Shown here piece by piece: positions 29,834 through 37,674 of a DNA stretch of 42,720 nt. The stretch spans positions 1 through 42,720 of IMG/VR virus record IMGVR_UViG_3300031576_000121; one strand, given 5' to 3'. The position numbers and the translations under genes were made by a program. The notes under the pieces are model-generated. The model saw only the letters and a list, made by a program, of their open reading frames with translations. It made no database searches and was not told the origin of the DNA. Numbering within the stretch: the stretch's first letter is position 1; each line of letters starts with the position of its first letter. The stretch is from a virus.

Positions 29834-30289
29834 ATGGCAAGATATTCAGTATTTGGTGCAGCAGGGGCGGCAAGCGCAACTGCGGCAACAGCCGGAATAA
29901 TGAAGGTAGAAAATGCCGCTACCATTCTTTCAGTACCTAAAATTTATGAGTGGTCCATAGGGCCGGGAGCTGCTGCTGAAGACTCCAATTACACCGTACA
30001 ATTGAAGCGTCAAACTACTGCGGGTACGTGGACGGCGGTCACTCCATCACCAATAGATCCAGCTTCCGCAGCTTCAAAGGCAGCTGCTGGCAGAGTATCC
30101 ACGGCGGCAGGGGCTGCTAGCACGGTGCTTGCCACACACGGATTTAATCAACGTGGGGGTCTTCGCTGGGTCGCAATTCCCGGCGGCGAGTACATTGTGG
30201 ATAGAGCAAACTCTAACGGAATTATTTTAGAGTACGTTGTGGTTCAAGGAACCGCAGTAAATTATGCCTGCATGCAGTTCGAGGAATAA
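29834..30289 (+). CDS. Small virion-associated protein
   Basis: The protein has 151 residues, with TAAGGAG before ATG 29834. The sequence is beta-rich and alanine-rich, with a jelly-roll-like pattern (VPKIYEWSIGPGAAAEDSNYTVQLKRQTTAGTW). Such proteins often follow fibre genes in environmental phages. It overlaps the next start by one base. A decoration or fibre-cap role is possible. Confidence 0.7.
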   Translation: MARYSVFGAAGAASATAATAGIMKVENAATILSVPKIYEWSIGPGAAAEDSNYTVQLKRQTTAGTWTAVTPSPIDPASAASKAAAGRVSTAAGAASTVLATHGFNQRGGLRWVAIPGGEYIVDRANSNGIILEYVVVQGTAVNYACMQFEE

Positions 30290-30549
30290 TGATACAGGGC
30301 CACAAACCATCGGGATTCCTCACTACTATAGACAACAAAGTGATTGGCGAAACTCGTCAATGTGCTCACTGTCAACGCACTTGGGTATACATGAAAGGAA
30401 GCGGAGCTAAACGTGGTTTTTGTATGAAGTGTATGGGCCTTCTTTGTGGCTCTGAAGAATGCTTTAAGGGATGTGCGCCTTTTTCTGAAATAGTAGTAGC
30501 GGATGATAACCGCTACAAACGCCAAGGCTCAGTTTTTGTGAGAAAATAA
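30289..30549 (+). CDS. Cysteine-rich zinc-binding-type small protein
   Basis: The protein has 86 residues. The core QCAHCQRTWVYMKGSGAKRGFCMKCMGLLCGSEECFKGC holds two CxxC pairs and three further cysteines, a pattern for one or two zinc sites. It lies between structural genes and overlaps the previous stop by one base. This kind of small zinc protein is common next to phage head or fibre genes; role unknown. Confidence 0.75.
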   Translation: MIQGHKPSGFLTTIDNKVIGETRQCAHCQRTWVYMKGSGAKRGFCMKCMGLLCGSEECFKGCAPFSEIVVADDNRYKRQGSVFVRK

Positions 30550-30550
30550 T

Positions 30551-31237
30551 GTGGCTATTGCATTCGATGCTTTTGCAAGTGTAGCAGCCGGAACCGGCAC
30601 CCTCTCATGGACACATACCCCTTCCGGCACCCCACGTGGGGTAATGGTTTTTATAGTTTATGCTGCCGGGACCAACCAAGTTGATTCGTGTGATTACGGC
30701 GGCGAACCAATGTATCGCAAGCCTGCCGCTGTGTTTAAAACAGCAACAGAAGCCTTGTCATGTGTTGCCTACTTTCGCGGGGCATCTCTTCCAACCGGAG
30801 CGCAAACTGTAACGGTAACGGTAAGCGGCGCAGATTCTAAAATCGCAGGGTCAATCACGGTAACTGCGGCTGCCGATGTTGAATCGGCTGACACGGGAAG
30901 AATATCGTCAGATTTAATAATTGATCCCTCTGTCATACTAAATCTTAAAGGCCGCAGTTCGTTTTGCTGTATTGGCTTCGGATCAGGAATAGGAGCAGTC
31001 GCAAACATCACTCCATTCACAAATTGGACATCGCGCTTAGAGCACGACTTTGGTAACCAGACAGCCGGAATTTATACCTACAATACAATCGGCACAGCCG
31101 ACGTAAATGCAGGGTGGACACAAGGAAGTGACGATGCGGTGATGTGTGCAATCGCGTTAACTGAGATTCTATGGGGTCCATGGTCGAGCGGCGGACATAC
31201 TCAGCCACCGCCCGCTAATCAAATTGTTGGTGTATGA
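30551..31237 (+). CDS. Beta-rich virion protein, paralogue 1
   Basis: GTG 30551 is the only start near the upstream stop. The 228-residue protein is rich in Gly, Ala, Ser and Thr, with RGVMVFIVYAAGTNQVDSCDYGG and SLPTGAQTVTVTVSG, followed by ICxIGF-like strands. The same order of segments occurs in the next gene (VLIVYVGLSVSGTVSSITYN, SNSVSITLSGALTS). The two are diverged copies of one beta-sandwich domain. They probably belong to a capsid or fibre surface structure. Confidence 0.75.
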   Translation: MAIAFDAFASVAAGTGTLSWTHTPSGTPRGVMVFIVYAAGTNQVDSCDYGGEPMYRKPAAVFKTATEALSCVAYFRGASLPTGAQTVTVTVSGADSKIAGSITVTAAADVESADTGRISSDLIIDPSVILNLKGRSSFCCIGFGSGIGAVANITPFTNWTSRLEHDFGNQTAGIYTYNTIGTADVNAGWTQGSDDAVMCAIALTEILWGPWSSGGHTQPPPANQIVGV

Positions 31238-31956
31238 GGCAACGATTTCAACTCCCGATTCCTAAAATCCATCCGCAAGCCGGGATTATTTTCGATAATG
31301 CGACATCGAGCGGCGAACAGGTTTTAACTATGTCCTATTCTTTTAGTCATAGGGTAGGGACAGGAATAACGGACCGGGTTTTGATAGTTTATGTAGGGCT
31401 TTCAGTTTCCGGAACTGTTTCTTCAATTACCTATAATAGCGTTGGACTTACCTTTATCCGGGCCGATACAAACGGGTCAATACGGACTGAATTATGGCGA
31501 TTAATTGCGCCAACTGTCGGGTCTAACTCCGTAAGCATCACTCTCTCTGGAGCATTAACCTCAGTATCTCATGCGTTAAGCTATTCTGGAGTGGATCAAA
31601 CTACCCCAATAGATGCACAAAATGGTGCAACTGGGGCTGGTTCACCTACGGTAACGGTTACAACAATAGTAACAAACGATAGAGTAGTGGCTGGAATTAC
31701 ATGTGCTACTGGTATTTCTGGACTCAGCCCTACTTCTGGTCAATCTCCAAGATTTCGGCAGGACACGACCACTATGAAAGTGTCTTCTGATGATAAGGGG
31801 TTATGCTTTCCAGCCGGACCTTTTACGCTTTCATGGACATCCGGATTAACATACGCAATAAGTGCTGCGGCCTTAAGACCTGTTGGTGGCGTTGCTCCAT
31901 CAACTTTTGTAAAGGATATAATACGCTGTGGAGGAATTATTCCGTGGAAACGCTAA
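31234..31956 (+). CDS. Beta-rich virion protein, paralogue 2
   Basis: The protein has 240 residues and overlaps paralogue 1 by four bases. It shares the order of strands described for the preceding gene, with additional segments QTTPIDAQNGATGAGSPTVTVT and GPFTLSWTSGLTYAISAAALRP. The ending FVKDIIRCGGIIPWKR is similar in position to the proline-rich end of paralogue 1. The stop at 31956 lies four bases from the end of the convergent cysteine-rich gene. Confidence 0.75.
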   Translation: MRQRFQLPIPKIHPQAGIIFDNATSSGEQVLTMSYSFSHRVGTGITDRVLIVYVGLSVSGTVSSITYNSVGLTFIRADTNGSIRTELWRLIAPTVGSNSVSITLSGALTSVSHALSYSGVDQTTPIDAQNGATGAGSPTVTVTTIVTNDRVVAGITCATGISGLSPTSGQSPRFRQDTTTMKVSSDDKGLCFPAGPFTLSWTSGLTYAISAAALRPVGGVAPSTFVKDIIRCGGIIPWKR

Positions 31957-32138
31957 TTAGGCACGCAACTTCCGGGAGTTCCGAAAGTAGCACCTTCACA
32001 ATGACAACGGTTTCCGCACTGCGAATCAATGCCGCAATTTTGTTGTTTGCAATGAACGCAGAAAGCGGGAGAAACAAGGAAGACGATCAGAGCGCCTATA
32101 ATACAACTTAATGCAGTAAGTTTTATCAATGATGGCAT
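31953..32138 (-). CDS. Secreted cysteine-rich small protein on the opposite strand
   Basis: The 61 residues start at ATG 32138 with AGGA five bases upstream. Residues 1-26 are a signal peptide (MPSLIKLTALSCIIGALIVF then LVSPAF). The mature part has seven cysteines: VHCKQQNCGIDSQCGNRCHC then EGATFGTPGSCVPN, a small disulphide-knot style. It is the only minus-strand gene within the late block, and the gene upstream ends convergently. A strong TATAAT is present at 32173-32168. I believe this is a moron-type gene. Function could be an exported toxin, envelope-active peptide or anti-superinfection factor; not known. Confidence 0.6.
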   Translation of the reverse strand: MPSLIKLTALSCIIGALIVFLVSPAFCVHCKQQNCGIDSQCGNRCHCEGATFGTPGSCVPN

Positions 32139-32167
32139 AAAGTTCCTAAATCAAAGGTTGTTTTTAT

Positions 32168-32194
32168 ATTATATTAACAAAGAGTTATCGACAA
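32168..32194 (-). promoter_or_regulatory. Promoter candidate for the cysteine-rich gene
   Basis: On the minus strand a perfect TATAAT (32173-32168) sits about 30 bases before ATG 32138, in an AT-rich stretch. TTGTCG (32194-32189) is a possible -35 at a short 15-base spacing; TCTTGT at 17 bases is weaker. It would drive the gene independently of late transcription. Confidence 0.45.
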
Positions 32195-32208
32195 GAGCTA
32201 TTAAATAA

Positions 32209-32310
32209 ATGTTTTGGGATAAGAAATCACTAGAAGAGTCTATTGAAGCTTTAAAAAGAGAAAAGCTTTGTCTCTGCTATGACGCTTACAAAAAAGTAGA
32301 GGAAGATTGA
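32209..32310 (+). CDS. 33-residue helical peptide upstream of a structural gene
   Basis: ATG 32209 opens a frame to TGA 32308-32310, overlapping the TTG of the next gene (TTGA). The product MFWDKKSLEESIEALKREKL then CLCYDAYKKVEED is helical and charged. No strong ribosome site is visible. Overlap with the following start suggests translational coupling. Confidence 0.4.
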   Translation: MFWDKKSLEESIEALKREKLCLCYDAYKKVEED

Positions 32311-32669
32311 GCTTACTGCTTCTCTATAAATCCGATGCCGTACAAGTTCAACTTCCACTCGGCGTTCTTTCGCTTTTAGGGAATATTCCTCAAGCCGATA
32401 CGATTGTTCCAGTAAGTGGCCCATCCTTTGTCAGAAAGATAAGAAGAAAGCCGCAACCACGACCAGTAATAATTACTCTCCCCACTGCACATTTTTACCT
32501 CACTCCAATGACTCCTTTTATGAAGTCAAACGCATGTCGGGTGATTCAATTCTCTGTCCCGAACTTGAAAATTACAGCACTTCCACCTTCCTTTATGGTG
32601 AAGTACGATGAACTGATAAACCTCGAAGTTTTTGAGGAAGAGCTTTTAACAATTCTAGCAGCCGCATAG
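32307..32669 (+). CDS. Hypothetical protein before the protease
   Basis: The protein has 120 residues from TTG 32307 with GAGGAAG upstream. A first hydrophobic strand pattern (SLLLLYKSDAVQVQLPLGVLSLLG) is followed by a basic, proline-rich loop and beta-rich segments (RVIQFSVPNLKITALPPSFMVKYDE). It lies just before the prohead protease. It may be a head accessory protein. No known family. Confidence 0.65.
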   Translation: MSLLLLYKSDAVQVQLPLGVLSLLGNIPQADTIVPVSGPSFVRKIRRKPQPRPVIITLPTAHFYLTPMTPFMKSNACRVIQFSVPNLKITALPPSFMVKYDELINLEVFEEELLTILAAA

Positions 32670-32677
32670 GAGTTCCA

Positions 32678-33328
32678 ATGTCAGCCAAAACGTCTACTGA
32701 AGTCATTGAACATCGGTTTTTTCAAGCTGACGAAATGCGGACCTTAGAAACCGATGGTAAGCGAATAATCTCCGGCTACGCTGCTGTCTTCGATAAACTC
32801 TCTCAAGTTATTTACAACTTTAGAGAAAAGATTCAAAAAGGAGCCTTTTCAGAGTCCATTTCCGCTGGGGATGTTCGGGCGCTATGGTCTCACAACACAG
32901 ATTTTGTTTTAGGTCGTACGAAATCCGGCACGCTCAAACTAAGGGAAGACGAACACGGGCTGTTCTTTGACATTGAACTTCCCGATACCCAAATGGGGCG
33001 TGATGCCCACACCTCCATCAAAAGAGGGGATGTTTCCGGTATGTCCTTCGGATTTAAAGTCATCGGCGAGCATTGGGAGCGTGGGAAAGAAGCACAACCT
33101 CACACCCGAACTCTCACTAAAGTTGAGCTTTTTGAGGTCTCCCCTACTGCCTTCCCTGCCTATGAACAAACATTTGTTCAGGCCCGTAGTCTCGCAGATC
33201 TTGTTAAAAAGGTTGAGACTGATTGGGCATTAGAAGATAAGGCTACTCAAGAAAAGCGTAGCTCTAAGATCGATGACATGAAAAAAGTCCTACGTTTTTT
33301 AGATTTGAAGATTCCACTCGATTCATAG
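32678..33328 (+). CDS. HK97-family prohead protease (peptidase S78)
   Basis: The protein has 216 residues. The S78 fold is visible as ISGYAAVFDKLSQVIYNFREKIQKGAF, His71 in LWSHNTDFVLGRT, and the serine in GDVSGMSFGF (about 118-127), with FEVSPTAFPAYEQTFV after it. It cleaves the N-terminal delta domain of the capsid protein during maturation. The next gene has such a domain. AGGAG precedes ATG 32678. Processing occurs inside the prohead. Confidence 0.95.
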   Translation: MSAKTSTEVIEHRFFQADEMRTLETDGKRIISGYAAVFDKLSQVIYNFREKIQKGAFSESISAGDVRALWSHNTDFVLGRTKSGTLKLREDEHGLFFDIELPDTQMGRDAHTSIKRGDVSGMSFGFKVIGEHWERGKEAQPHTRTLTKVELFEVSPTAFPAYEQTFVQARSLADLVKKVETDWALEDKATQEKRSSKIDDMKKVLRFLDLKIPLDS

Positions 33329-33390
33329 TCCATTGCGGGACTTGCAAATCCCTGATTAAATTACACTAGCAACTCCGTTGAGGTGCGCTT

Positions 33391-33411
33391 ACCGATTCCT
33401 TTGAATCCGGT
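33391..33411. other. Imperfect hairpin before the capsid gene
   Basis: ACCG-ATTC and GAAT-CCGGT pair around CTTT with one bulged base, in the 108-bp gap between protease and capsid genes. It may be a processing or stability element for the capsid mRNA. Only symmetry and position support it. Confidence 0.3.
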
Positions 33412-33436
33412 CTATTAATAAAAACTGGAGAATTTT

Positions 33437-34669
33437 ATGACAATTCGAGAACTTATGGAAAAGCGCGGTAAGCTTATAGCTGACGCTCGCGCCTTAATTC
33501 AAAAAGCCGAAACTGAGGGTCGTTCTGATTTAAACGCTGAGGAACAGGATACCTACAACAAACTTATTAAGGATCAAGACGAAATTCGCGGCCGCATTGA
33601 TAAAGAAAAAACTATTGCTGCTGCTGAAATGGAGCTTAACTCCCCGGATTCTGGCAAGAAAAAGGAAACTCCTTCTGATAAAACTCCCTCTACCCCGGAA
33701 GAGTTCCGAAACACTGTTGATTACAAGAGAGCTTTCTGTAGTTACCTCAAATATGGTGCTAGTGGAGTTTCTCCTGATGAGGTTCGTGCTCTTTCCCAAG
33801 GCAACGCCGTCCAAGGTGGTTTTCTTGTTCCCTCAGAGCAGTTCGTCAACGACTTGATTAAATTTGTCGATGACCAGTTGTTCATTCGTACTGCTGCAAC
33901 GGTCCACAAAATCAACCAAGCTCAATCCTTGGGTGTTCCTACCCTTGATACTGACCCATCAGACGCTAACTGGACTACTGAACTTGCCACCGGTTCAGAA
34001 GACTCCTCAATGACCTTCGGGAAAAGAGCACTTAACCCTCAACCTCTCGCAAAGAGGATTAAGATCTCTTTTACCCTACTGATGAACTCGGCTATGAATG
34101 TCGACCAACTCGTTATGGAGCGGCTTGGATACAAGTTTGCCGTAACTGAGGAGAAGGCGTTTTTGTTAGGAAGTGGTGCCAATGAACCTCTTGGAACCTT
34201 CACTCCTTCCGCAAACGGAGTGACGACTGCTAGAGACGTTTCGAGCGGTAACACTACAACTTCGATTGGTGTTGATGGTCTGATTAACACTAAATACTCA
34301 CTCAAGCCCCAATACTGGAACAAAGCCCTGTGGCTATTCCATCGAGACGCTATGAGTCAAATCAGCAAACTTAAAGATGGTAATGGAAACTACCTCTGGC
34401 GGGAAAGCATGACAGACGGGGAGCCTGACTCGCTGTTAGGTCGTCCGTTTTATATGAGCGAATATGCTCCGAATACATTCACTACTGGCCTGTATGTCGG
34501 AATTTTAGCTGATTGGAGCAAATACTGGATCGCTGAAACCATGAATTTCATGGTGCAGAGATTAGTTGAACTTTATGCTGAGACAAATCAGGTAGGGTTT
34601 ATCGGTCGACAAGAATTGGACGGTATGCCAGTTCTTGCTGAAGCATTTGCTCGCGTTAAACTTGCTTAA
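33437..34669 (+). CDS. Major capsid protein, HK97 fold
   Basis: The protein has 410 residues. Residues 1-85 form a coiled-coil delta domain (ELMEKRGKLIADARALIQKAETEGRSDLNAEEQDTYNKL) typical of HK97-like capsids that carry their own scaffold. The shell domain follows: QGGFLVPSEQFVNDLIKF, FIRTAATVHKINQAQSLGVPT, AKRIKISFTLLMNSAMNVDQLVMERLGYKFAVTEEKAFLLGSGANEPLG (segments). The end FIGRQELDGMPVLAEAFARVKL is also typical. Cleavage by the upstream protease is expected near residues 85-110. Confidence 0.97.
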   Translation: MTIRELMEKRGKLIADARALIQKAETEGRSDLNAEEQDTYNKLIKDQDEIRGRIDKEKTIAAAEMELNSPDSGKKKETPSDKTPSTPEEFRNTVDYKRAFCSYLKYGASGVSPDEVRALSQGNAVQGGFLVPSEQFVNDLIKFVDDQLFIRTAATVHKINQAQSLGVPTLDTDPSDANWTTELATGSEDSSMTFGKRALNPQPLAKRIKISFTLLMNSAMNVDQLVMERLGYKFAVTEEKAFLLGSGANEPLGTFTPSANGVTTARDVSSGNTTTSIGVDGLINTKYSLKPQYWNKALWLFHRDAMSQISKLKDGNGNYLWRESMTDGEPDSLLGRPFYMSEYAPNTFTTGLYVGILADWSKYWIAETMNFMVQRLVELYAETNQVGFIGRQELDGMPVLAEAFARVKLA

Positions 34670-34687
34670 TACAAAGGAGATCAAAAC

Positions 34688-35098
34688 ATGCAAGATTTAC
34701 ATAATCATATTGAAGTACGAAGGGCGATAAGTCCGGTATCCGTAGCGGACGACACTGCTCAAGTCGGCCAGATAATCGACCTATCAGGGTTCGATTCAAC
34801 GGAATTTCTAATAGCTACAGGATCAATAGCTGATTCAAATGCTACCTTTGCAGTGCTCTTGGAAGAAGGGGACAACTCTGGTCTTTCGGATGCCGCGGCT
34901 GTAGCTGACGCGGATCTCATCGGTACTGAAGCTCTTGCTGGGTTTCAGTTCGACGATGATAATGAGGTTCGCAAACTTGGCTACAAAGGTGGAAAAAGGT
35001 ATGTCAGATTAACCATCACACCAGCCGGTAATGCGAGTGCTGCTCTACTCGCTGCGGTTGTTGTTTTAGGGAATGCCATGAAAGCACCCACTCCGTAA
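34688..35098 (+). CDS. Capsid-adjacent small protein
   Basis: The protein has 136 residues. It begins with EVRRAISPVSVADDTAQVGQIIDLSGFDSTEFLI, continues with a beta-rich core (FAVLLEEGDNSGLSDAAAVADADLIG) and ends RYVRLTITPAGNASAALLAAVVVLG. This pattern is common just after capsid genes in environmental phages and suggests a decoration or head-stabilising protein. It ends 16 bases before a strong terminator. Confidence 0.8.
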   Translation: MQDLHNHIEVRRAISPVSVADDTAQVGQIIDLSGFDSTEFLIATGSIADSNATFAVLLEEGDNSGLSDAAAVADADLIGTEALAGFQFDDDNEVRKLGYKGGKRYVRLTITPAGNASAALLAAVVVLGNAMKAPTP

Positions 35099-35113
35099 TG
35101 CTCTGGATTAACC

Positions 35114-35145
35114 GAGGTGAGGTGTAACAGCCTCACCTCTTTTTT
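35114..35145 (+). terminator. Rho-independent terminator after the capsid genes
   Basis: GAGGTGAGG (35114-35122) pairs perfectly with CCTCACCTC (35131-35139) around TGTAACAG and is followed by six T. This 9-bp stem with T-tract is the clearest terminator in the window. It lies between capsid-adjacent and connector genes, so it would raise the ratio of capsid message to downstream genes, with readthrough needed for the tail block. Confidence 0.9.
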
Positions 35146-35156
35146 GGAGATCTTGT

Positions 35157-35849
35157 ATGTCCCGATTTAAAACTCCCTTCTTTACCTTAATAGCTACTTC
35201 AATTATCACCTTAGTGTTTTGTCTTCCGGTTGTTGCTCAAAATGTCGTGTGTCACATGCCGCAAGGCGGCGCTTCGATTGAAGCAGACTCAGGTTGTACT
35301 GTAAATGTAAATAGCGGCGCTAGTGTTATTGTAAAATCTGGTGGAACCTTCACTGCTCAGTCAGGATCAACCTCGTCAATTACTCGAAGTGTTGAGCGTA
35401 TGCTTGCTGCCTTTCAGGGGAAAGCGGGCTTAATTGCTGGGTGGGCATTCCCAAGTGCTCACTCTGGTTTCACCAATGCTGCTGTAGTTGGTCTCCCTGC
35501 GTCCCAAACCGCATCCACCTTCGTCATCCCGATTGATGCTGTTAAAGTTGGAGAAACTATAACTGCCTTCAGTGTCCAAGCTCAAATCGAATCAGCAGGC
35601 GGTGCTGTTACTCTGGATGCCGACCTTCGGAAGATTACAACTGTTGCAGGGGATTCTACAGATGTTTCAATCGGTGCAATTACTCAAGTAGCTGTCACCG
35701 CCGACACAAAAGTCGCTGCTTCTAAAACTCTAGCAACTCCTGAAGTCGTGGCTGCTGATGAAATGTATTATATTCTGGTTACTGGAACTACTGCTGCCTC
35801 TACGGATATACAATTGAGTGGAATAACCCTCACTGTTACGGAGAATTAA
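35157..35849 (+). CDS. Protein with a Sec-type signal in the head cluster
   Basis: The protein has 230 residues. Residues 1-28 form a signal-like segment (RFKTPFF then TLIATSIITLVFCLPVVAQ), with a cleavage-like VVA-Q. After it come a cysteine pair (CHMPQGGASIEADSGCTVNV) and a repeated strand pattern (GASVIVKSGGTFTAQSG), like the start of trimeric structural proteins. The rest is beta-rich. An exported protein inside the structural operon is unusual; it may be released or attached to the envelope, or the signal may be a hydrophobic virion anchor. Confidence 0.7.
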   Translation: MSRFKTPFFTLIATSIITLVFCLPVVAQNVVCHMPQGGASIEADSGCTVNVNSGASVIVKSGGTFTAQSGSTSSITRSVERMLAAFQGKAGLIAGWAFPSAHSGFTNAAVVGLPASQTASTFVIPIDAVKVGETITAFSVQAQIESAGGAVTLDADLRKITTVAGDSTDVSIGAITQVAVTADTKVAASKTLATPEVVAADEMYYILVTGTTAASTDIQLSGITLTVTEN

Positions 35850-36097
35850 TGCCACTTAACGCTGGAAACTCAGGGGCATTCCGTAACGGCGCTGCCATTA
35901 CTCCCTCTGATTCGGTAAATTTGACTGACATTTGCCGTGCTATTTATGTTGGGGGTGCCGGAAATATCGTGGTCGTTTGGACGGATGACACTACTTCGAC
36001 ATTTGTGGCCGTTCCGGTCGGTACAACGCTCTATGTAGCTGCTAAACGCATTAATTTAAGTAGCACCACGGCAACTAATCTATTGGCGCTCTACTAA
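35849..36097 (+). CDS. Small beta-rich virion protein
   Basis: The protein has 82 residues and overlaps both neighbours (TAATG at each end). The pattern AITPSDSVNLTDICRAIYVGGAGNIVVVWTDDTTSTFVAVPVGTTLYVAAKRI (read in parts) is known from small spike or decoration-type proteins located near capsid genes. It probably forms a trimer on the head or connector. The role is inferred. Confidence 0.75.
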   Translation: MPLNAGNSGAFRNGAAITPSDSVNLTDICRAIYVGGAGNIVVVWTDDTTSTFVAVPVGTTLYVAAKRINLSSTTATNLLALY

Positions 36098-36378
36098 TGG
36101 CTAAGAGATCCCCGAAAATGGAAGAGATTGATCTTGGACCGATGACAGCAAAGGTTAACCTCGTAACTGTTCGGATGAGAACTACGCTTGCCGGTCCTCA
36201 CGGTGTCTGCTCTGCCGGTTCTATAATCGAAGTCAGCTTAAAAGAGGCCGAAGTGCTCTCTGCTGGCGGATTTGCTGATATAGTTTCGGTGGAGCAGTCC
36301 TATCTACGAACGAATACAGGACTGGCAATGGAAACTGCCGACTCTGATATGTCGGGTTTAGAAAAACGTGATGAATGA
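36097..36378 (+). CDS. Hypothetical head-cluster protein
   Basis: The protein has 93 residues. Residues 18-68 form a small beta domain (AKVNLVTVRMRTTLAGPHGVCSAGSIIEVSLKEAEVLSAGGFADIV), comparable to short phage proteins with a KOW-like or SH3-like fold. It precedes the connector gene, overlapping by four bases. The function is not assigned. Confidence 0.7.
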   Translation: MAKRSPKMEEIDLGPMTAKVNLVTVRMRTTLAGPHGVCSAGSIIEVSLKEAEVLSAGGFADIVSVEQSYLRTNTGLAMETADSDMSGLEKRDE

Positions 36379-36974
36379 CTCTACGATACGATCTACGATT
36401 AGACACTGCACCTGCTAATCAGCCAGTCACTCTTGCTGAACAAAAAACACACTCTCGTATCACTACTTCTGCTGATGATACCTATATTGGTAATCTTATC
36501 ATTGCCGCTACCAACATAGCCGAGGCTGAATTACAACGACGACTTGTCACTCAAACATGGACGTTATTTCTTGACCAATTCCCTTGTGATGTGGAGATTG
36601 AAATCCCCTACCCACCTCTCCAGTCCGTCACTTATGTTAAATATAAAGATTTATCGGGTTCCTTAACTGCTTTAACGGTCAGTGATGATTATGTCGTGGA
36701 CGTCGTGCGAGAACCGGGTCGGGTTCGTATGTCACCCTCCACTACACAATGGCCTACTGTTCAATGGAACGCGATTCAAGAGGTTGAGATTAAATTCGTG
36801 TGTGGATACGGTGCTGCTGCGGCTGTTCCCGGTGACATTAAGCAAGCTATTATGATGATCGCTGGACACTTATATGAACATCGTGAGGATGTTTTAGTAG
36901 GTGCTTCTGTAACAGAATTGCCACAAGCCTCTAAATATCTTCTTCATCCTTGGAAAATCTACAGGATTGTATGA
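36375..36974 (+). CDS. Head-tail connector protein, HK97 gp6-like
   Basis: The protein has 199 residues. The start PVTLAEQKTHSRITTSADDTYIGNLIIAATNIAEAELQRRLVTQTW is the typical helical opening of gp6-like connectors, and LFLDQFPCDVEIEIPYPPLQSVTYVKYKD continues the family pattern. The ring lies under the portal. It overlaps the next gene by four bases. Length is within the range of the family. Confidence 0.9.
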   Translation: MTLRYDLRLDTAPANQPVTLAEQKTHSRITTSADDTYIGNLIIAATNIAEAELQRRLVTQTWTLFLDQFPCDVEIEIPYPPLQSVTYVKYKDLSGSLTALTVSDDYVVDVVREPGRVRMSPSTTQWPTVQWNAIQEVEIKFVCGYGAAAAVPGDIKQAIMMIAGHLYEHREDVLVGASVTELPQASKYLLHPWKIYRIV

Positions 36975-37288
36975 GGTCGGGTGATTTAGATGAACAAATC
37001 GTCATTCAACAGGTAAGCTTATCCACTGACGCTCTCGGGTCATCTCAAACTGAGTCTTGGAGTACCTTCGCTACCGTCTGGGCTAAAGTAATCCCCATGA
37101 CAGCCAGTGAGCGGTTTGTCTCTCAGGAAAAATACTCCGCTAACGTGAATAAATTTCAAATCCGATTCCTCTCCGGCTTACTCCCTACTATGAGGATTCA
37201 ATACAGCTCGAAAGTCTGGCGCATCTTAGGGATATCAGAAATCCGAAGATATGAAGGACATGAAATTTTAGCTGAGGTATTGGTCTGA
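36971..37288 (+). CDS. Head-tail joining/closure protein
   Basis: The start is ATG 36971, which overlaps the connector stop (ATGA); an upstream in-frame ATG at 36950 is less likely. The 105 residues MRSGDLDEQIVIQQVSLSTDALGSSQTESW and later MTASERFVSQEKYSANVNKFQIRF are typical of head-closure proteins (SPP1 gp16-like). The ending RILGISEIRRYEGHEILAEVLV fits this. It seals the connector and contacts the tail. Confidence 0.88.
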   Translation: MRSGDLDEQIVIQQVSLSTDALGSSQTESWSTFATVWAKVIPMTASERFVSQEKYSANVNKFQIRFLSGLLPTMRIQYSSKVWRILGISEIRRYEGHEILAEVLV

Positions 37289-37674
37289 TGGCAGTCACTA
37301 CCACAATTAAGAACGGAGCAATCATCCGAAAAAAACTTACTGCTTTACCTAAGAAACTTGCTCGAAACATCCTCCGACAAGCTATCCGCGCTGCTGCTCG
37401 TCAACTTGCCGACGAAGTTAGAACTCGCGCTCCCGTTGGACCGACTGGTTATTTATCCAGCTCAATCAAATCCCGCGACTCGCGTGGTGAGCGGAATCAA
37501 GTTGCTGCTAAGGTCGCCACCGATGCGTTTTACGCTCGGTTCGTAGAATATGGCACCTCTAAGATGGCCGCTAAACCCTTCATGCGGCCTGCTTTTGATA
37601 CTCAAAAAGACAAACTGGTCGATTTGGTCGGTAGGATGCTTGCGGAACGTCTGGAAAAGGAGGTCAACTCTTAA
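37288..37674 (+). CDS. Tail completion/neck protein, HK97 gp10-like
   Basis: The protein has 128 residues. KKLTALPKKLARNILRQAIRAAARQLADEVRTRAPVGPTGYLSSSIKS and FYARFVEYGTSKMAAKPFMRPAFD match the HK97 gp10-type family, read in parts. These proteins connect head and tail or complete the tail. One-base overlaps join it to both neighbours. Confidence 0.92.
   Translation: MAVTTTIKNGAIIRKKLTALPKKLARNILRQAIRAAARQLADEVRTRAPVGPTGYLSSSIKSRDSRGERNQVAAKVATDAFYARFVEYGTSKMAAKPFMRPAFDTQKDKLVDLVGRMLAERLEKEVNS

Noticed and set aside
31803-32111. Plus-strand frame overlapping the paralogue-2 end and the cysteine-rich gene
   Set aside because: No ribosome site or domain, whereas the minus-strand gene has signal peptide, cysteines and promoter-like DNA.
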